The notes beneath the pieces were generated by a model. That model was not told the origin of the DNA. It did not search any database and saw nothing but the letters and a program-made list of their open reading frames with translations. DNA of 64,000 nt from Knoxdaviesia capensis. Taxonomy: Eukaryota > Ascomycota > Sordariomycetes > Microascales > Gondwanamycetaceae. Where the stretch lies: assembly GCA_001510575.1 (NCBI GenBank), contig LNGK01000006.1:677565-741564 (forward strand), given 5' to 3'. The position numbers were made by a program, and so were the translations under genes. Positions 10,452 to 22,254 of the stretch are shown piece by piece (the first letter of the stretch is position 1; each line of letters begins with the position of its first letter).

Positions 10452-11944
10452 ATAGTCGTGAACTGTGTATGTTTGGGAGAGTTTATAGACGGCCTCGATT
10501 CACCCGTGTATATAAGTACTGACCTATACACGTGAAGAAACGAGCGCTCCAACCCTAGAGCGTCCAAACCCTAAGTAACCCTAGAGACTCCTTGATCTCC
10601 CAAAGGTGGCCAATCAACATCAGGCTTTGGCCCCAGCCTTGTATCTTTGAGCGAATGGTTCTGCAGGCCCGCAACGGACACATGGTATAATATTCCCCGT
10701 AGGTTTCCTAATCATCAAGCTATCAAGTATCATGATTTGAGCGACGACTGCGACTTGGTTGATTGGGTGAGCATGTGCCGAAAATCCCGTTGAAAGCCGA
10801 AACCACGTCACGACGGTCGCTCTTTCCGGCCAGACGTGAACGCGTACCTTCCACACGGGGCACAGAGAAAGCGCGCGGGCACGTGCCAGCGACCAGCACA
10901 TAGGGTACAATGTTTGCCAGTACAAGCCCCATGGTAAAGCTAAGTACCCCGTGCGCCATACAGTGTGCGCACGGCTACGTCTGGCCCGGCCATTCTCGTT
11001 TTTTCCCGCGCAACACGTCAAATCACGACTTTGGCAGGCGCAACGGGCGTGCGTGCTTCCTGCCCTTTCTTCCCACCACCACTTTTCCTTTTTCCCCCTT
11101 CCCAGCAAAAAAAGGAAGTCACGAAACCGACACGTCTCCGCGCTTCTCGTCCTCGAAATCAATTAAACTTTACGTGATTTTCCGCTCACACCAAAAATCC
11201 TCCTTTCTTTTTTTTATATTTATTCTTTTTTTCCTCTTATAACTCTCGTCTCAGCGATTCTTCAACCCTCATTTGATCTTCTAGGAGAGAGACCCTATTC
11301 ACCATCTTCTGTATATCTCAATACATGCTGTTTCCCCCCTTTCCCGTTTGATGAGATCCGTCGCTCCTCCACGTAAAGGTCACCACCATTCTCTCCACTC
11401 TTCATTCATCAAACCTCCGTCCGCTTTCCGCCATCTCCGATCAAGGCCGGCCGGCTGATATCGCTTGTTTCCCCCCTTCGGCCGTCGCTTTTCTTTATCT
11501 CCCTCTCAATAGCTGAAGACCGTCGCCAACCTCGTCTCCTGTATTCCTGTGTCCGATCTCTCTTCATCTCTCACCCAGGCGTCTCCGTTGCTCCGTATGC
11601 GATCCATGCTCTCACTGGTGTGGTCGCAAGCTTTGAGTCCTCCGATTCGGCCTCTCTAGATCGGTCACCTGCGCAATCTCGGCCCCGGTCTGTGCTCCGG
11701 CTCCGAATTAGTCCTTAAAGATTGACGAAGTCATCTCATCATTGTCTGTCGTCTTGAAAGAAGCCATCATCACCTGTCCTTCAATACATTGCCTTGATCA
11801 CCCTCCCGTTTCTTCTACTCTATATATCAGCTCTCTTGCTTGTTGTGTTCAGACGTCTTCCTTCCTTCGATCTCACGACGACTGGTTCGATCCGATCTCG
11901 ACTCTCAAACCCGGCTCGATTCTTCAACCTCCTCCTACCCAGTC
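10452..11944. other. Promoter and long CT-rich leader of the APSES factor gene
   Basis: No protein gene is supported between the orphan ORF and the APSES gene. From about 11050 on, the sequence is pyrimidine-rich with several upstream ATGs, as expected for a long fungal 5' leader. Telomere-like motifs occur at 10553-10588. A B-box-like GGTTCGATCC at 11892 has no A box before it. Confidence 0.6.
11325..11458 (+). promoter_or_regulatory. Two abutting upstream ORFs in the APSES gene leader
   Basis: ATG at 11325 opens an 8-codon frame ending in TGA at 11351. The overlapping TGATG starts a second frame of 35 codons (11351-11458). If the transcript starts upstream of 11325, these uORFs would limit initiation at the main start at 11945. 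The transcription start is not known. Confidence 0.35.
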
Positions 11945-14809
11945 ATGGCCGGCACACATCATCCTGCGTCTGCCATGATTCCCAATGGAAACGGAAACGG
12001 GAACAACATGTCGCAACAACCATCTTCTCAACAGTCCTTCTCCCTTAGCCAACAGTCACAAAACCCTTTGGCTTCGGGCAGCTTCCGCCAATACAATGAC
12101 CCGTCTTCTTCTTCGTCGCGCCTGAACGAGGCTCCTCAGATCTACTCGGTATGCTTCTCGCATCCTCATTTCTCCATCCTGTTTTTATCTTTTTATCCAT
12201 CTGTACCAGTGTGCCATATACGATTGCATCTTGATTTTCAAAGCCGGGTTTGGTGAAAGGAGATCAGTTGATTTCTTCGACGATCCCTGGGCCCTCCCTC
12301 ACCCAGCCCGGCACCTATAGGCAAAATGCGACAGGACAAAACTAATCTATCTCCTATAATCTACTCTTATATAGGCCGTTTACTCGGGAGTTGATGTCTA
12401 CGAAATGGAAGTTAACGGCATCGCTGTGATGCGCCGTCGCAACGACAGCTGGCTCAACGCTACGCAAATCCTCAAGGTGGCTGGTGTTGAAAAGGGAAAG
12501 CGCACCAAGATTCTCGAGAAGGAAATCCAGATTGGCGAGCACGAGAAGGTTCAGGGCGGATACGGAAAATACCAGGGCACATGGATTCCCTTTGAGCGCG
12601 GTGTTGAGGTGTGCAGACTTTACGAAGTCGAGGACCTTCTCCGTCCCCTTCTGACCTACGATATGGGTCAGGATGGAGGCATCGCCGGTCGCGGCGATTT
12701 CAACACCCCCACCAAGGAACAGGCCATGGCCGCTCAGCGCAAACGCCTGTACAACAACGCCAATGCCGACACACGCCAGAACGGGGCGTCTGGGACCTTC
12801 TTTCGAAACATTTCTAGTACCGCGTCCAATGCTGTCGCCGCCATGAGCCGTGCTCGCTTCGAGTCTCCCGGCCCTCGCAACCGCACCAATGGTTCGACTC
12901 CTGCTCGCCCTGGAAGCTTCAGCCGCCAGCCGTCCATGTCCCAGGCTACCGAGGAGTTCCCCGGGAACTCTCAGCAGAGCTACGTGTCTGACTACAATGG
13001 CCAAGCTGCGCCTGATGCTTCGTTCTCTTCCCAGCAGCAACAGCAGCAACAACAGCTAGCTCCTGGCCAGTCCGCCGACCACATCGAGCCTCCTCGGAAG
13101 CGCCAGCGGGTGAGCAATGTCACACCGGCCGATAGCTTCGGCTACCCCGCCGGCTCTAGCATGGATGCCATGAACAATGGCTATGGCAGCGCGTTCCCCG
13201 GCTCTCCTACTGAGCCGAACGACTCGTTTATCTACTCCCAGCCCATCGGTGCCGACAGCCAGTACGTTGATGGATACGGGGCACAGAAGCCGCTTCCGAT
13301 GGAGCTCTCCCACGAGGCTGAGGGCCGCAAGAGCGCTCTCCTTGGATTGTTCATGGATCAAAATTCTAGCGAAGAAGCCCAGCTCGAGACTCTGAGTGGC
13401 ATGACGCCGCAAGACCTGGACGCGCCTATCGATAACCACTGCCACACTGTTCTCCACTGGGCCGCTACTCTATCCCGCATGTCCCTGGTGCGCGCCCTCG
13501 TTGCTGCCGGGGCCAGCCCTTTCCGCGTCAATGCCATGGGCCAGACACCTCTGATGCGAGCCTGCACCGTTACCAACTCCATGGATCTTGGCACATTCCC
13601 CGAGCTTCTCGACGTTCTCGGTAGCACTCTCGAGGTGCGTGACAACAAAGGCCGCACTGTCCTCCACCATATCGCTGTCACCAGTGCGGTTAAGGGCCGC
13701 AACGCGGCCAGCCGGTACTATCTCGAGAGTCTGCTGGAATGGGTGGTGCGCCAGGGCAGCCTCCCCAGCATCCAGATCAACCGGCCCGGCACCGCCGGAA
13801 CGGTCACCAACAGCAGCGGAATTGTCAGCAGCTCGCAGTCTCAACCCACCATTGGCCTGGCCAGATTCATGGCCGAGATTGTCAACGCCCGGGACAGCTC
13901 GGGTGACACCGCGCTCAACATCGCGGCGAAGAACGGCAACCGCAGTGTGATCTCGCAGCTGCTCGAGGTCGGAGCCAACCCCAACATCCCGAACCGGTCG
14001 GGTCTGCGCCCGCTCGACTTTGGGATTGGCGGCGAGGCCTCGGAATTCCATGCTCCCACAACCGATGTCGCGGTCGAGGCCAACGGAAACAGCAACAGCG
14101 CTGTCGTGCCTAACTCTCAACGGAGCACCCAGAGCAACGATGAGATCCTCCAGTGTAAGTCAAGAAGTCAAGTCCCACCGATATTTCATGGTCGCATCAT
14201 ATACTAACTCCAAATTCAGCCATCTCGATGATTCTCGCTGAAACCTCGGGAACTTTCCAGAAGGAGACCGCCGCGAAGCAGGCCGTGGTTGATAGCCTGC
14301 ACGCGGCGATGCGAACCTCGTGGCTGCAACTCAACGAAGTGCGCCGAACCCATGACGGTCTTGGCTCCAAGGTCGGCAAGCAGATGCTCTCTCGCCAGCA
14401 GATTGTGAACCTCCTGCACGCGCTCGACGAAGAGCGCGGCCGCCTGGTGCAGACGCAGGCGAAGGTCGGCCCCTCGGAGACTATGGCGGCGTGGGCGGCC
14501 GAGCTCACCTCGGCGATCGAGAGCGGCAACCCGGCGGCGCTGCCCAGCATGGCGGCCATGCAGCAGCGGAGCAAGGCGATTGCCGAGCGGCGCGAGTCGA
14601 TGAAGCAGGCGGTTGCGGCGCTGAAGAGCCGCAGCCGCGACTTGGAGGTCAAGTACCGCAAGGTGGTGTCGCTGTGCACCGGGGCTGCCGAGGAAGAGGT
14701 GGACTCTCTTATCGACGGGCTTCTGCGGGCTGTTGAGAGCGAGAAGGGCGAGCTGGAGATTGGCCGGGTGCGGCGATTTCTTGGTGGCGTTGACGGTGTT
14801 GTGCCGTGA
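11945..14809 (+). CDS. mbp1: APSES-ankyrin transcription factor, Mbp1/Res-type (MBF DNA-binding subunit)
   Basis: Predicted exons are 11945-12148, 12375-14154 and 14220-14809, giving 857 residues. After a Ser/Gln-rich start, the APSES/KilA-N DNA-binding domain covers about residues 69-165, with VMRRRNDSWLNATQILK, GKRTKILEKEI and GTWIPFERGVEV. A polyglutamine run (about residue 290) and a basic nuclear signal (PPRKRQRV) follow. Ankyrin repeats span about 420-605 (TVLHWAATLSRM, GQTPLMRAC, GRTVLHHIA, DTALNIAAKNGN). The C-terminal exon is helical and probably coiled coil, as needed for pairing with a Swi6-type partner. Such factors bind MCB-type (ACGCGT) sites to drive G1/S genes. The first intron cuts just before the APSES domain, and its second half is only resolved by a CTTATATAG acceptor. 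The symbol rests on domain order, and a paralogue of the same group is possible. Confidence 0.9.
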
Positions 14810-15582
14810 GTGGCTTCTTGACACCGGTGTCCTCCTCCTCGGACACCTTTCCGCCTTCCCTTCCCTTCCCTCTTATCCTTTTCCTTCTCCTTCATTCTGT
14901 CTCCCGGTTTCCTCTCTCTTGTCTCTCTACCCTTGCCATCCGGTCACCCGACCCGGACCCGGCCGGCGTCTCTCCATGTCTTCTTTTCCCTTGGGGTCTA
15001 TTTTTTGAAATCTTTCTCTCATACGCTCTTCTTTTTCGCTGTTCTTTTTCTGTTTTCATGTTCACGGCGGAAGCACCTGCTTTTCCTCTTGTGCTGGGGG
15101 AGTTTACGGAGTTTCAGGGTCTTTCCATGTCTCGGGATACCTAGTTTCAGTCGGTATCTTTGGTTCCTCGATCTTATATTTCTCTTGCTAGGATTAATGC
15201 AATCATTACCATGCTTATGCCCAGCTCCCTGGGCGCTGTTCTTTTGCAGGGCTTTCCCCTTGTCTTTTCTCTGGGCAATCTTGTTAGGGTTGCGGGCTCA
15301 CAGATCTCGTTTGTTCATGCAGCTAACCATGGTAGTATTCTCATCAGTGTAAGCCAAACGAGCGTTTGCATCTGCAGCTGTCGTCTGCTCTGATCTATCT
15401 ACATACTCTCCGATCTTCTCCATTGCACAGTATCCAAACCCGAACCGCCTCTCTCAAAATCCCCCCAAAACAGAGAGGAAAACACACAAGCTATCAACAT
15501 CAAATATCTCACAATCTCCACTAAACACACCCCCGACGCTATCCGCAGGTCCCCCTCAAACACCTTCACAAGTCGGCCGTTC
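14810..15582. other. 3' flank between convergent genes
   Basis: A CT-rich, thymine-rich tail follows the APSES stop, converging on the small secreted orphan. ORFs here have skewed low-complexity composition and are not supported. One TTAGGG motif lies near 15290. Confidence 0.6.
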
Positions 15583-16035
15583 TCATGGCTGGATACCGGC
15601 GGTCGGCCCGTCCCTCGCCTCCTTCTCGGCAACGAGGCCCTTGTAGCGATCGACAGCGGCCTGCGACATATCGGAGATGACGAGCACGCCGAAGCCGAGC
15701 ATCTGCAGGCTGCCCTCGGAGTCGAGCCAGCCGAAGGTCTTGTCGCCGGCGGCGGCGCGCTTGATCTCGGTGGTGATGGAGGCCTCGCAGGCGGTGCTGA
15801 CGCCGATGACGATGGCCACGCCGACCTCCGGGTCCTGCATTACCGACACGCCGACCGGGATGTGCGGCTGGCAGGCCGCGTCGTTGTCGAGCCAGCACGG
15901 AACCGGCGGCAGGTAGCCGCCCGGCAGCTCGGGGTCGCGCAGCGGGGAGCAGCGCTTGGCGAGCGCGGTGGCGGCTGCGAGGGGTGCTAGGAGGGCCAGC
16001 GGGGCCAGGAGGTGGACGAGGAGGAGCTTGGCCAT
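15583..16035 (-). CDS. Small secreted protein of unknown function
   Basis: The frame encodes 150 residues from the ATG at 16035. A clear signal peptide occupies residues 1-23 (MAKLLLVHLLAPLALLAPL, then AAATA), followed by a possible KR dibasic processing site at 27-28. The mature part has few cysteines (RCSPL, PVPCWL, DAACQP, TACEAS), enough for two disulphides, and a hydrophobic core segment EVGVAIVIGVS. The GC-rich codon use matches the neighbours. I recognise no family. The longer frame starting near 16200 lacks this signal peptide arrangement and is not preferred. An extracellular role, possibly effector-like, is inference from size, signal and cysteines only. Confidence 0.65.
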   Translation of the reverse strand: MAKLLLVHLLAPLALLAPLAAATALAKRCSPLRDPELPGGYLPPVPCWLDNDAACQPHIPVGVSVMQDPEVGVAIVIGVSTACEASITTEIKRAAAGDKTFGWLDSEGSLQMLGFGVLVISDMSQAAVDRYKGLVAEKEARDGPTAGIQP

Positions 16036-17695
16036 TGTATGTGTATGTGTGGTTGTGGCGTTGCTGGGTCTTGGTCGGTTGGGGGTTGGATGTCGAGCAG
16101 AGCCGCAACAGGGCGTGGGATATGGTGCCGTGTTATTAGGAGACAGGAAGCTCACACCGGAGTCGGCCCTCGAAAGATATATGTGAACGTCAAGAGTCAC
16201 TGATGCTGTTGGTCAAAGGTGACATGGAAAGGCAAACAGAAGAGAGAAACCCGGAATCACAACACAGACAGACATAAACGGGTCACACGAAAACGGGCAG
16301 AGGCACCACTTAAGCATACACTCACTCACGACCAACTCGTCACCATGTCTACTCTATATGAAATCTATATACTCATATACCCGCTCTCATTCTCTTCTCC
16401 CGCTGTCGACCGACGCTCAAGCAGAGCCGGTCTAAATATAGGCCCCTCAACCTCCGATATATATAAGAGGGTAAGCCAGTATATATGGATACCACTCTAC
16501 ACGGGTAGGTAGTGCATAAGGTGAGGACTCGTAGGGACTTACTATATATAACTGACGAATTCGCACCGAATATATATGGACGTTGTATATATGCGCCGGA
16601 TTCTGTCATCTGTGGGCGGTGCACTTGCTCGATATTACCCTGTCGGACGTTTTGTGTCCAGCTGTGGTTGTTTTTTGGCCTTGTTGGCCTGTTTCTTCTA
16701 TGATATTCTATCCTTGGATGTGGGTTTCTTTCTCTTTCTACATGTGTGTGTGTGTGTGTGTGTGTGTGAGGGACAGAGGCCATCCACGCCCGGAACGGAG
16801 CACCCACACACACACACACATCGAATTTACCCGGGCGACCCAGACAGGCCAGATGGCAATCCCAACAACCGCCATTTCGTCGCTTGGTATCAGTCCGAGT
16901 TCTGTAAAAAGCTAGGATGTACACATATCAAAGCCAGGATGTACACCATATCCACAATCCGTCTGCGGGACGTGGGTTGAAAGCGTCAGAGAAGCCACGC
17001 GAACGTCTTCTTGCTCACCCCCATCACCATGCGTTCCCCGGTCCCGAGATATCGCGGTCTCGCACGGTGGATCCACACAAATCCACTTTGTCCTCGGCGA
17101 TGGTGTCAACATACAGGCCTCATCGAACCGTCTATGTCCCGTCGCTTCGCTTTGCTTGCTGTTCCGGGGTCTGGTGAGGTTGGGAGGGTTCTTCTAGAAG
17201 GTGTATATCGCCACACGATACCACTGTTCGCATATTCCCTATCTGTCGTCCCGGGTTCCCCGTTTCTATTCAATAATATACCATTGACGCTCGGGGACCG
17301 AATGGAGCAAAAGAAAACTTCCCCCTTACGTCTGCTGGCAATCTCTCAGTATCTGGGTGGTCTTTCTAATATATGCGTTGGTTCTGGGCCGTGAGGTCGA
17401 CTACACTGATCAGGGTGAGTCTATATCACGAACGAAGATAACCACATGAACGAAACTGGCGGGACCCGGAAGATACACAGTGACACGACAACGGTCCTGA
17501 GGAAGAAGGTATTCAAGCACCGCCCTCAAAAAGAAATCCAAGATGAAAAAAAAAAAAAGACGTAGATATATAACCCGAATCCTAATATACAACTCCAACT
17601 CCCATAAAACCACAAAAAAAGACAGACGATGTAATGCCAAAGTTTGAGAAACACAAAAATATCAGTAGAAAAGGGAAAAAAAAAAAAAAGGGGCC
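16036..17695. other. Intergenic region with TATATA words and paired TG/CA runs
   Basis: No gene is supported. Many TATATA words lie between 16360 and 16600. A (TG)n run at about 16743-16768 is followed by a (CA)n run at about 16805-16820, so the two can pair as an imperfect hairpin. A TTCTAGAA word occurs near 17193. The right end is the A-rich 3' flank of the Vac1 gene. Confidence 0.6.
16743..16820. repeat. Inverted pair of TG and CA microsatellites
   Basis: About 13 TG units are followed after some 36 nt by 8 CA units. Both runs may be independent microsatellites, but as complementary arms they could fold back in single-stranded DNA or RNA. Confidence 0.7.
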
Positions 17696-20181
17696 TCACG
17701 ACGCCGTCGGCTCTTCATACAACCCCTGCCACCGCTGCTCAACTCCGCCCACCTGCGCCTGCAGCTTCTCAATCTCGACGTCCAGCTCCTCGACGTTGCG
17801 CGTGAGCGCGCTGACCTCCTCGAAGCGCCGCGCCCCGCGTGACGACGCAATCATCTGCTGCACCATGAACCGCTGCTCCTCGAGCACCACCAGCCTTTCG
17901 CGCAGCTCCTGCTCTTCCGACGCGAGCGCCGCCGCGGCCACCGTTGAGACCGCCGTGCTGCCCTCGCTGGCCTGGCTGGCGGTTTCGCACGCGGTGGCGG
18001 CGGCGCCGTCGGCGAGTTCGCCGATGCGCAGCGGCGAGGACACCGAGTGTGACAGGCGGCGCCGGTCGGCGAGCGCCGAGAGCGAGGCCGGGCCGCCGCG
18101 GACCCGCCGGGACGCGGCGGCGGCGCGTCCGCTGCCGTTGGAGCCGCTGCCACTGCTGCCGCTTGCGTTGCGTAGGATCTGCGGCACGCTCTTCAGCGTG
18201 AGCATGTACGTGTGCAGGAAGCTCGAGGCGGCTTGGTACACGGCGGTCTGCAGGCGCTGCTGCTGCGGGTTGGTGGTTTTCAAGTCGCGTAACCGGCGCG
18301 CCGACGACTCGTACTTCGCAAAGCTGTCAATCAGCCGCTTGCGGATCTTCGCCGCTTCTTTGATCTCGGCGTGCGACGGCCCCACCACCGCAGCCCCAAC
18401 GGGAACGTGCTGGTGGCTGTGCAGATACTGCTCTGACGGATCGGGGTCGGCTTCGCCTGCGCTTTGGAGGAGCTGGAGAGAGTGTTGAAAGCGGGGAAGC
18501 AGTTCGCGAATTCCCTTTTCAAACTGCTTCAGGGTTTCAAAGGTTCGTTGGTCCGCGGGCTTGTGGTGCAATGATACCAGGAAATCTCGCTTAGAGAAGA
18601 TGGTATGGTTGCAGTCTCGGCACATCCGGACATCAACGTTGATTTGTACTGCTGGCGAGCTTGGCTTCTCCAGCGACCCCATAGATCGTCCGCCGGGTGG
18701 CCGTGCTGGCGATGGCGGACTTGGACTGCTCACAACGGTCAGGCCAATCTCCGATGAACATCCCGTTGCCGGATCGGCACACACTACGCGACCACAAACA
18801 CGACAGTGATGGCGGCGGAATGTCCAGGATCCAAACTCCTGTTGACAGAATGGACACTTCGACACCGAACCATCCTCCTCCCACGTCACCACCGACTGCT
18901 CGAGCAGCTTGCGTGGGTTCTTCTGCCCGGAGAGAGACACAACCGGGGATAACAGAGAGCCATTTCCGGACCCAGCCACGGCAATTTCTTCGGGTGGGTT
19001 TGCTAACAGCTTCGTAAGCTTGGTCAAGCGCTTCTCAAGTCGGGACACTTCCAGATTCTGTCTCTCGACTCGTTTCTTGCGGATTTCCAGCAGCTTATTG
19101 GTGTGGTCGACCAGAAGACCGTCATGGTCGTTGTAGCCATCGCGAGACTTATAACACGTCTCGCAGACTCTCGCCCAAAAGCCCCGTACAGGCTCATGCG
19201 CAGCAGATCGAGAGAGCTTCATTTGGTACATGGTATGGTCTTCGCAAAACAGGCGGCCGCATTTCCGGCAGTTGACGCTGCCAGTCAAGGGGCCGAGGCG
19301 GCGGTCGCAGGTGGGGTCGGTGCATGCATCGTTTCCAGTTGGCCGTTGCCAGTGCTGGCGGGTGATCAACTCGTCCGGATCGACAGCGGCTTCGGGCGCC
19401 TTGCCGGGGCCGGCGTATGCTTGGGAAGGAGCGGCAACCGGGGAGTCATTGGATTCGAAGACTTCGAGGCCGCGGAGCTTCTGGTTGATTATAGAGAGGG
19501 GCTGGAATCGCTTGGCTTTGAGAACCTGCTTATCGAACCATGTGCGCACTTCCTCCTGTTCAACCTGGGGAAGTTCTTGGTGTTCGTCATCGATGTGTCT
19601 GTAGTGAAGGAAATACCAGCGTTAGCCGGGAGTCGAGATGAGAGAAGGCCGGGTTCGGGGTAGCGAAAAGTGAGAGATCAAGAGAGTATACCTGTTCAGT
19701 TGGAGGAGGGTGACCTGAAAGATTGTGTTAGCTACAAGAGTCAAGCACTACCACACGACAAGGTTTCAGGGCTTACCATTTCCTCGCTACATATCGGACA
19801 TGCCAGCCCCGAGGACGCAGCCTTTGCGGCGGCCGGGTCGACCAGGTTTATGTTGGAGTTGAGATCATGGCTAAGTTCCGGCAGGCGCGGACCGTTGGGA
19901 GTTGAGGCCAAAGACGAGTTGAATGAAGCGGTGCTTTCCGACGGAGTGAACGGGCTGCCAGCACGCTGCTGAGAAATTACAAACGAGCTTAACGAGCCAG
20001 CCAAGTCGACGGCAGGAGCGCCGGCAGCGGAGATCGGGATGGCGGCAGCGGCGGGAAGCTTTGACGCCGCCGACGAGGACGGCGAGACAGACACGGGAGC
20101 GGGCGGAGGGGCGGGTTGTGGTGGGGCGATGCCACGGCCGTTTCCCAGGACCCGGCCGCCGCCCAGTTTGCGTCCGGACAT
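17696..20181 (-). CDS. VAC1: Vac1/Pep7-like FYVE zinc-finger protein of endosomal sorting
   Basis: Three exons are predicted: 20181-19777, a 23-nt exon 19714-19692, and 19598-17696. They give 776 residues in frame. A C2H2 finger (CPICSEEM then LNRHIDDEH, C-x2-C-x12-H-x4-H) is put together across all three exons at about residues 128-149. A first FYVE-like cysteine cluster follows (VNCRKCGRLFCEDH) and then a canonical FYVE core with RRHHCRVCG and, after an insert, RMCRDCN. The C-terminal third is helical with coiled coil, as in Rab5-binding rabenosyn/Vac1 proteins. Vac1 binds PI3P and Rab5-type GTPases and links the SNARE machinery for Golgi-to-endosome and vacuolar sorting. The Ser/Ala-rich N-terminus is poorly conserved. 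The 23-nt exon is supported because it restores the finger spacing exactly. Confidence 0.9.
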
Positions 20182-21344
20182 ATCAGACGGGCGGCGGCGG
20201 CATCTACCGGAGACGGGCGGTTCGCATCAGAGGGGGGAGGGGGTCGGAGAGACGAGGAAGGGAAACGGAAGGATCGGTCGGGTCGGGCACGGAGCCGGGG
20301 CGGCGGACGACGCAATGGAACAGCCGGGAGCACTATTCCGGAATGGCTTGGTGTCGTTTGCAGTCGGCGGCAGCGGAACGCGTGGAACTTGGAATTGCAG
20401 GAAGATGATCAAACAGCTGTCTCAATGGAAAGATAATGGGCGGTATATTCACGAGATAAGCGGGAAGAAGGTTCTAAGATACGACGACACACGAGCACAC
20501 GAAAAAAAGAAAAACAATGAGCAAGAGGAAGGGAGAAAATACGAGGCCACAGACCGCCGATGGCAAAAAAAACTGGATGTGAGCAGAAGGAGGAAGAAAG
20601 ATCGTCAAAAAAACAGGAGCTTCATTGCATCACTGACCGACCAAGTTTGGGAAGGTTTGCAGGATCTCAGCGCCTTTGGGGTTGGCTTGGGTGCAGGGGT
20701 ACTTGACAAATACATCTGCGCTGTGCCGGTCGCCGCGGAGAGGCGAAGTACTCGTAAAGTCGCTCGCTAAGCTTCCGCCTGGACATGTGGCGCACCCCGC
20801 CAAAGTGTGGCGATCTCACAGTGATATGGAAGCGGAGCGCCACAGCGCTTATCTTATCGAGCGGGACTAACCCTAAGCGGCTATTCATTTTCTTCATTTT
20901 TTTTTTTTTTTTGCAGAGCCTGGCTGAATGAAGACTTCATACGCTGTGGTTTTTTCGGGCAGAGACGAAGCAGCCACGAATGAAAATCATAACCGAGACA
21001 GGGGAAGCCAGGAAAAAGAAATAAAGAGGGAGAAAAAAACAGACGCCATCGGACGAGAGATAATTTCTGAATTTGCAGGAAAAGGGAAACCCGGAAACCT
21101 CTTTCTTTCTCTTCTTCTTGGATATTGCGTTGGAGCACGGCTTATATATCAGAATCCGACCTGGAAGCTTCCGGTCCCCGCCGTGACGTTTTTCAAGCTT
21201 CTCGGCAGTGATTATTTTTTTCATAGCTTTGGGCTCCGGTCTCGGGACTCCTATTTTGTGTCTTTCCTGGACCTTTTCGGTTCCCGTTTTCTTTCCCTCC
21301 CTCCCTCCCTCTCTTCGAACCTTCACGCACACATCCTCGCAACC
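20182..21344. other. Divergent promoter region between VAC1 and MET8
   Basis: The two genes are transcribed away from each other across this stretch. It contains an ACTAACCCTAAGC telomere-like motif near 20866 and an A/T homopolymer near 20897. A CT-rich stretch with CTTCCCTCCC words precedes the MET8 start. ORFs extending across it are not supported. Confidence 0.6.
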
Positions 21345-22254
21345 ATGGCCGAGAAAACATCCCCACCACCACCAGCCGCGGCCCAGTCGCCGCAGTTCCC
21401 CGCCGTACAGGGCGGCGGCAGCCTGATGATCGCGTGGCAGATCCGCGGCAAGCACGTGCTGGTCGTCGGCGGCGGCGAGGTGGCCGCGGGGCGCATCCTG
21501 CACTGCCTGAACGCCGACGCCAGGGTCACCGTGGTGTGCCCGCGCAGCGGCCTCAACGCCGAGGTGCAGTTCCGCGTGGCGCAGGCGCAGGTGGCCCACG
21601 CCGACCGGCTGTTCGCGCCGGCCGATCTCGACGGCGCCGATATGGTGCTGGTGGCCGTGGACGACCCCGCCGCGTCGACCGCCGTGTGGAAGCTGTGCCG
21701 CGAGCGGCGCATCCCCGCGAACATCGCCGACGTGCCCGCCGAGTGCGACTTCTACTTTGGCAGCGTGCACCGCGATGGGCCCCTGCAGATCATGGTCAGC
21801 ACGAACGGGCGCGGCCCGCGGCTGGCGGCGGCGATTCGCCGGTTCATTGCGCGCCAGTTGCCGAAGAACGCGGGAAATGCCATCGAGTCGGTGGGGTTGT
21901 TGCGGGCGAAGCTGCGGATCCTGGCGCCGAAGCCGGAGGATAGCCCGAAGCGCATGGCCTGGTATGTTTTTTTCTTCTTCTTTTTTTTCCGTCTCCTGAT
22001 CTTTTACATGCTTCTTCTGCGCAGGACTCTGGACTTACACAATCTACTTTGCTTTCCGTTGCCGCAGGATGTCGACTGTCAGCGACGCCTACTCGTGGGA
22101 GGAGCTCTGCGACTTCTCCGAGGAGGACATGGACAACCTGCTCACCTTCTTCCGGTCCGGCGACGTCCCGTCGGTCGAAGAGCTCAAGTCGATGCGGCAA
22201 GAAGCCAAGGACGACATCTTTGACGGCTCGTTTGGGTTCAGTGTTGGTTTCTAG
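21345..22254 (+). CDS. MET8: Met8-like precorrin-2 dehydrogenase / sirohydrochlorin ferrochelatase
   Basis: Predicted exons are 21345-21961 and 22068-22254, giving 267 residues, close to the 274 of yeast Met8. The N-terminal Rossmann segment has MIAWQIRGKHVLVVGGGEVAAGR split here as MIAWQIRGK and VLVVGGGEVAAGR, the NAD-binding GxGxxA motif. PANIADVPAECDFYFGS and the STNGRGPRLA loop are Met8 signatures; the Asp in NIADVP corresponds to the catalytic aspartate region. The second exon supplies the short helical C-terminal domain (SWEELCDFSEEDM). The enzyme oxidises precorrin-2 with NAD and inserts iron to make sirohaem, the cofactor of sulphite and nitrite reductases. A frame running in from 20928 is 5' leader; the ATG at 21345 matches the family start. 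Confidence 0.92.

Noticed and set aside
11888..11902. GGTTCGATCC B-box-like word as a tRNA
   Set aside because: No A box or foldable arms upstream; it is in the leader of the APSES gene.
16743..16820. TG/CA arms as a CRISPR or transposon terminal repeat
   Set aside because: Simple dinucleotide runs with no spacers, no target duplication and no adjacent transposase.
20039..20770. 243-residue plus-strand ORF
   Set aside because: Antisense to the first Vac1 exon and its promoter; no domain.
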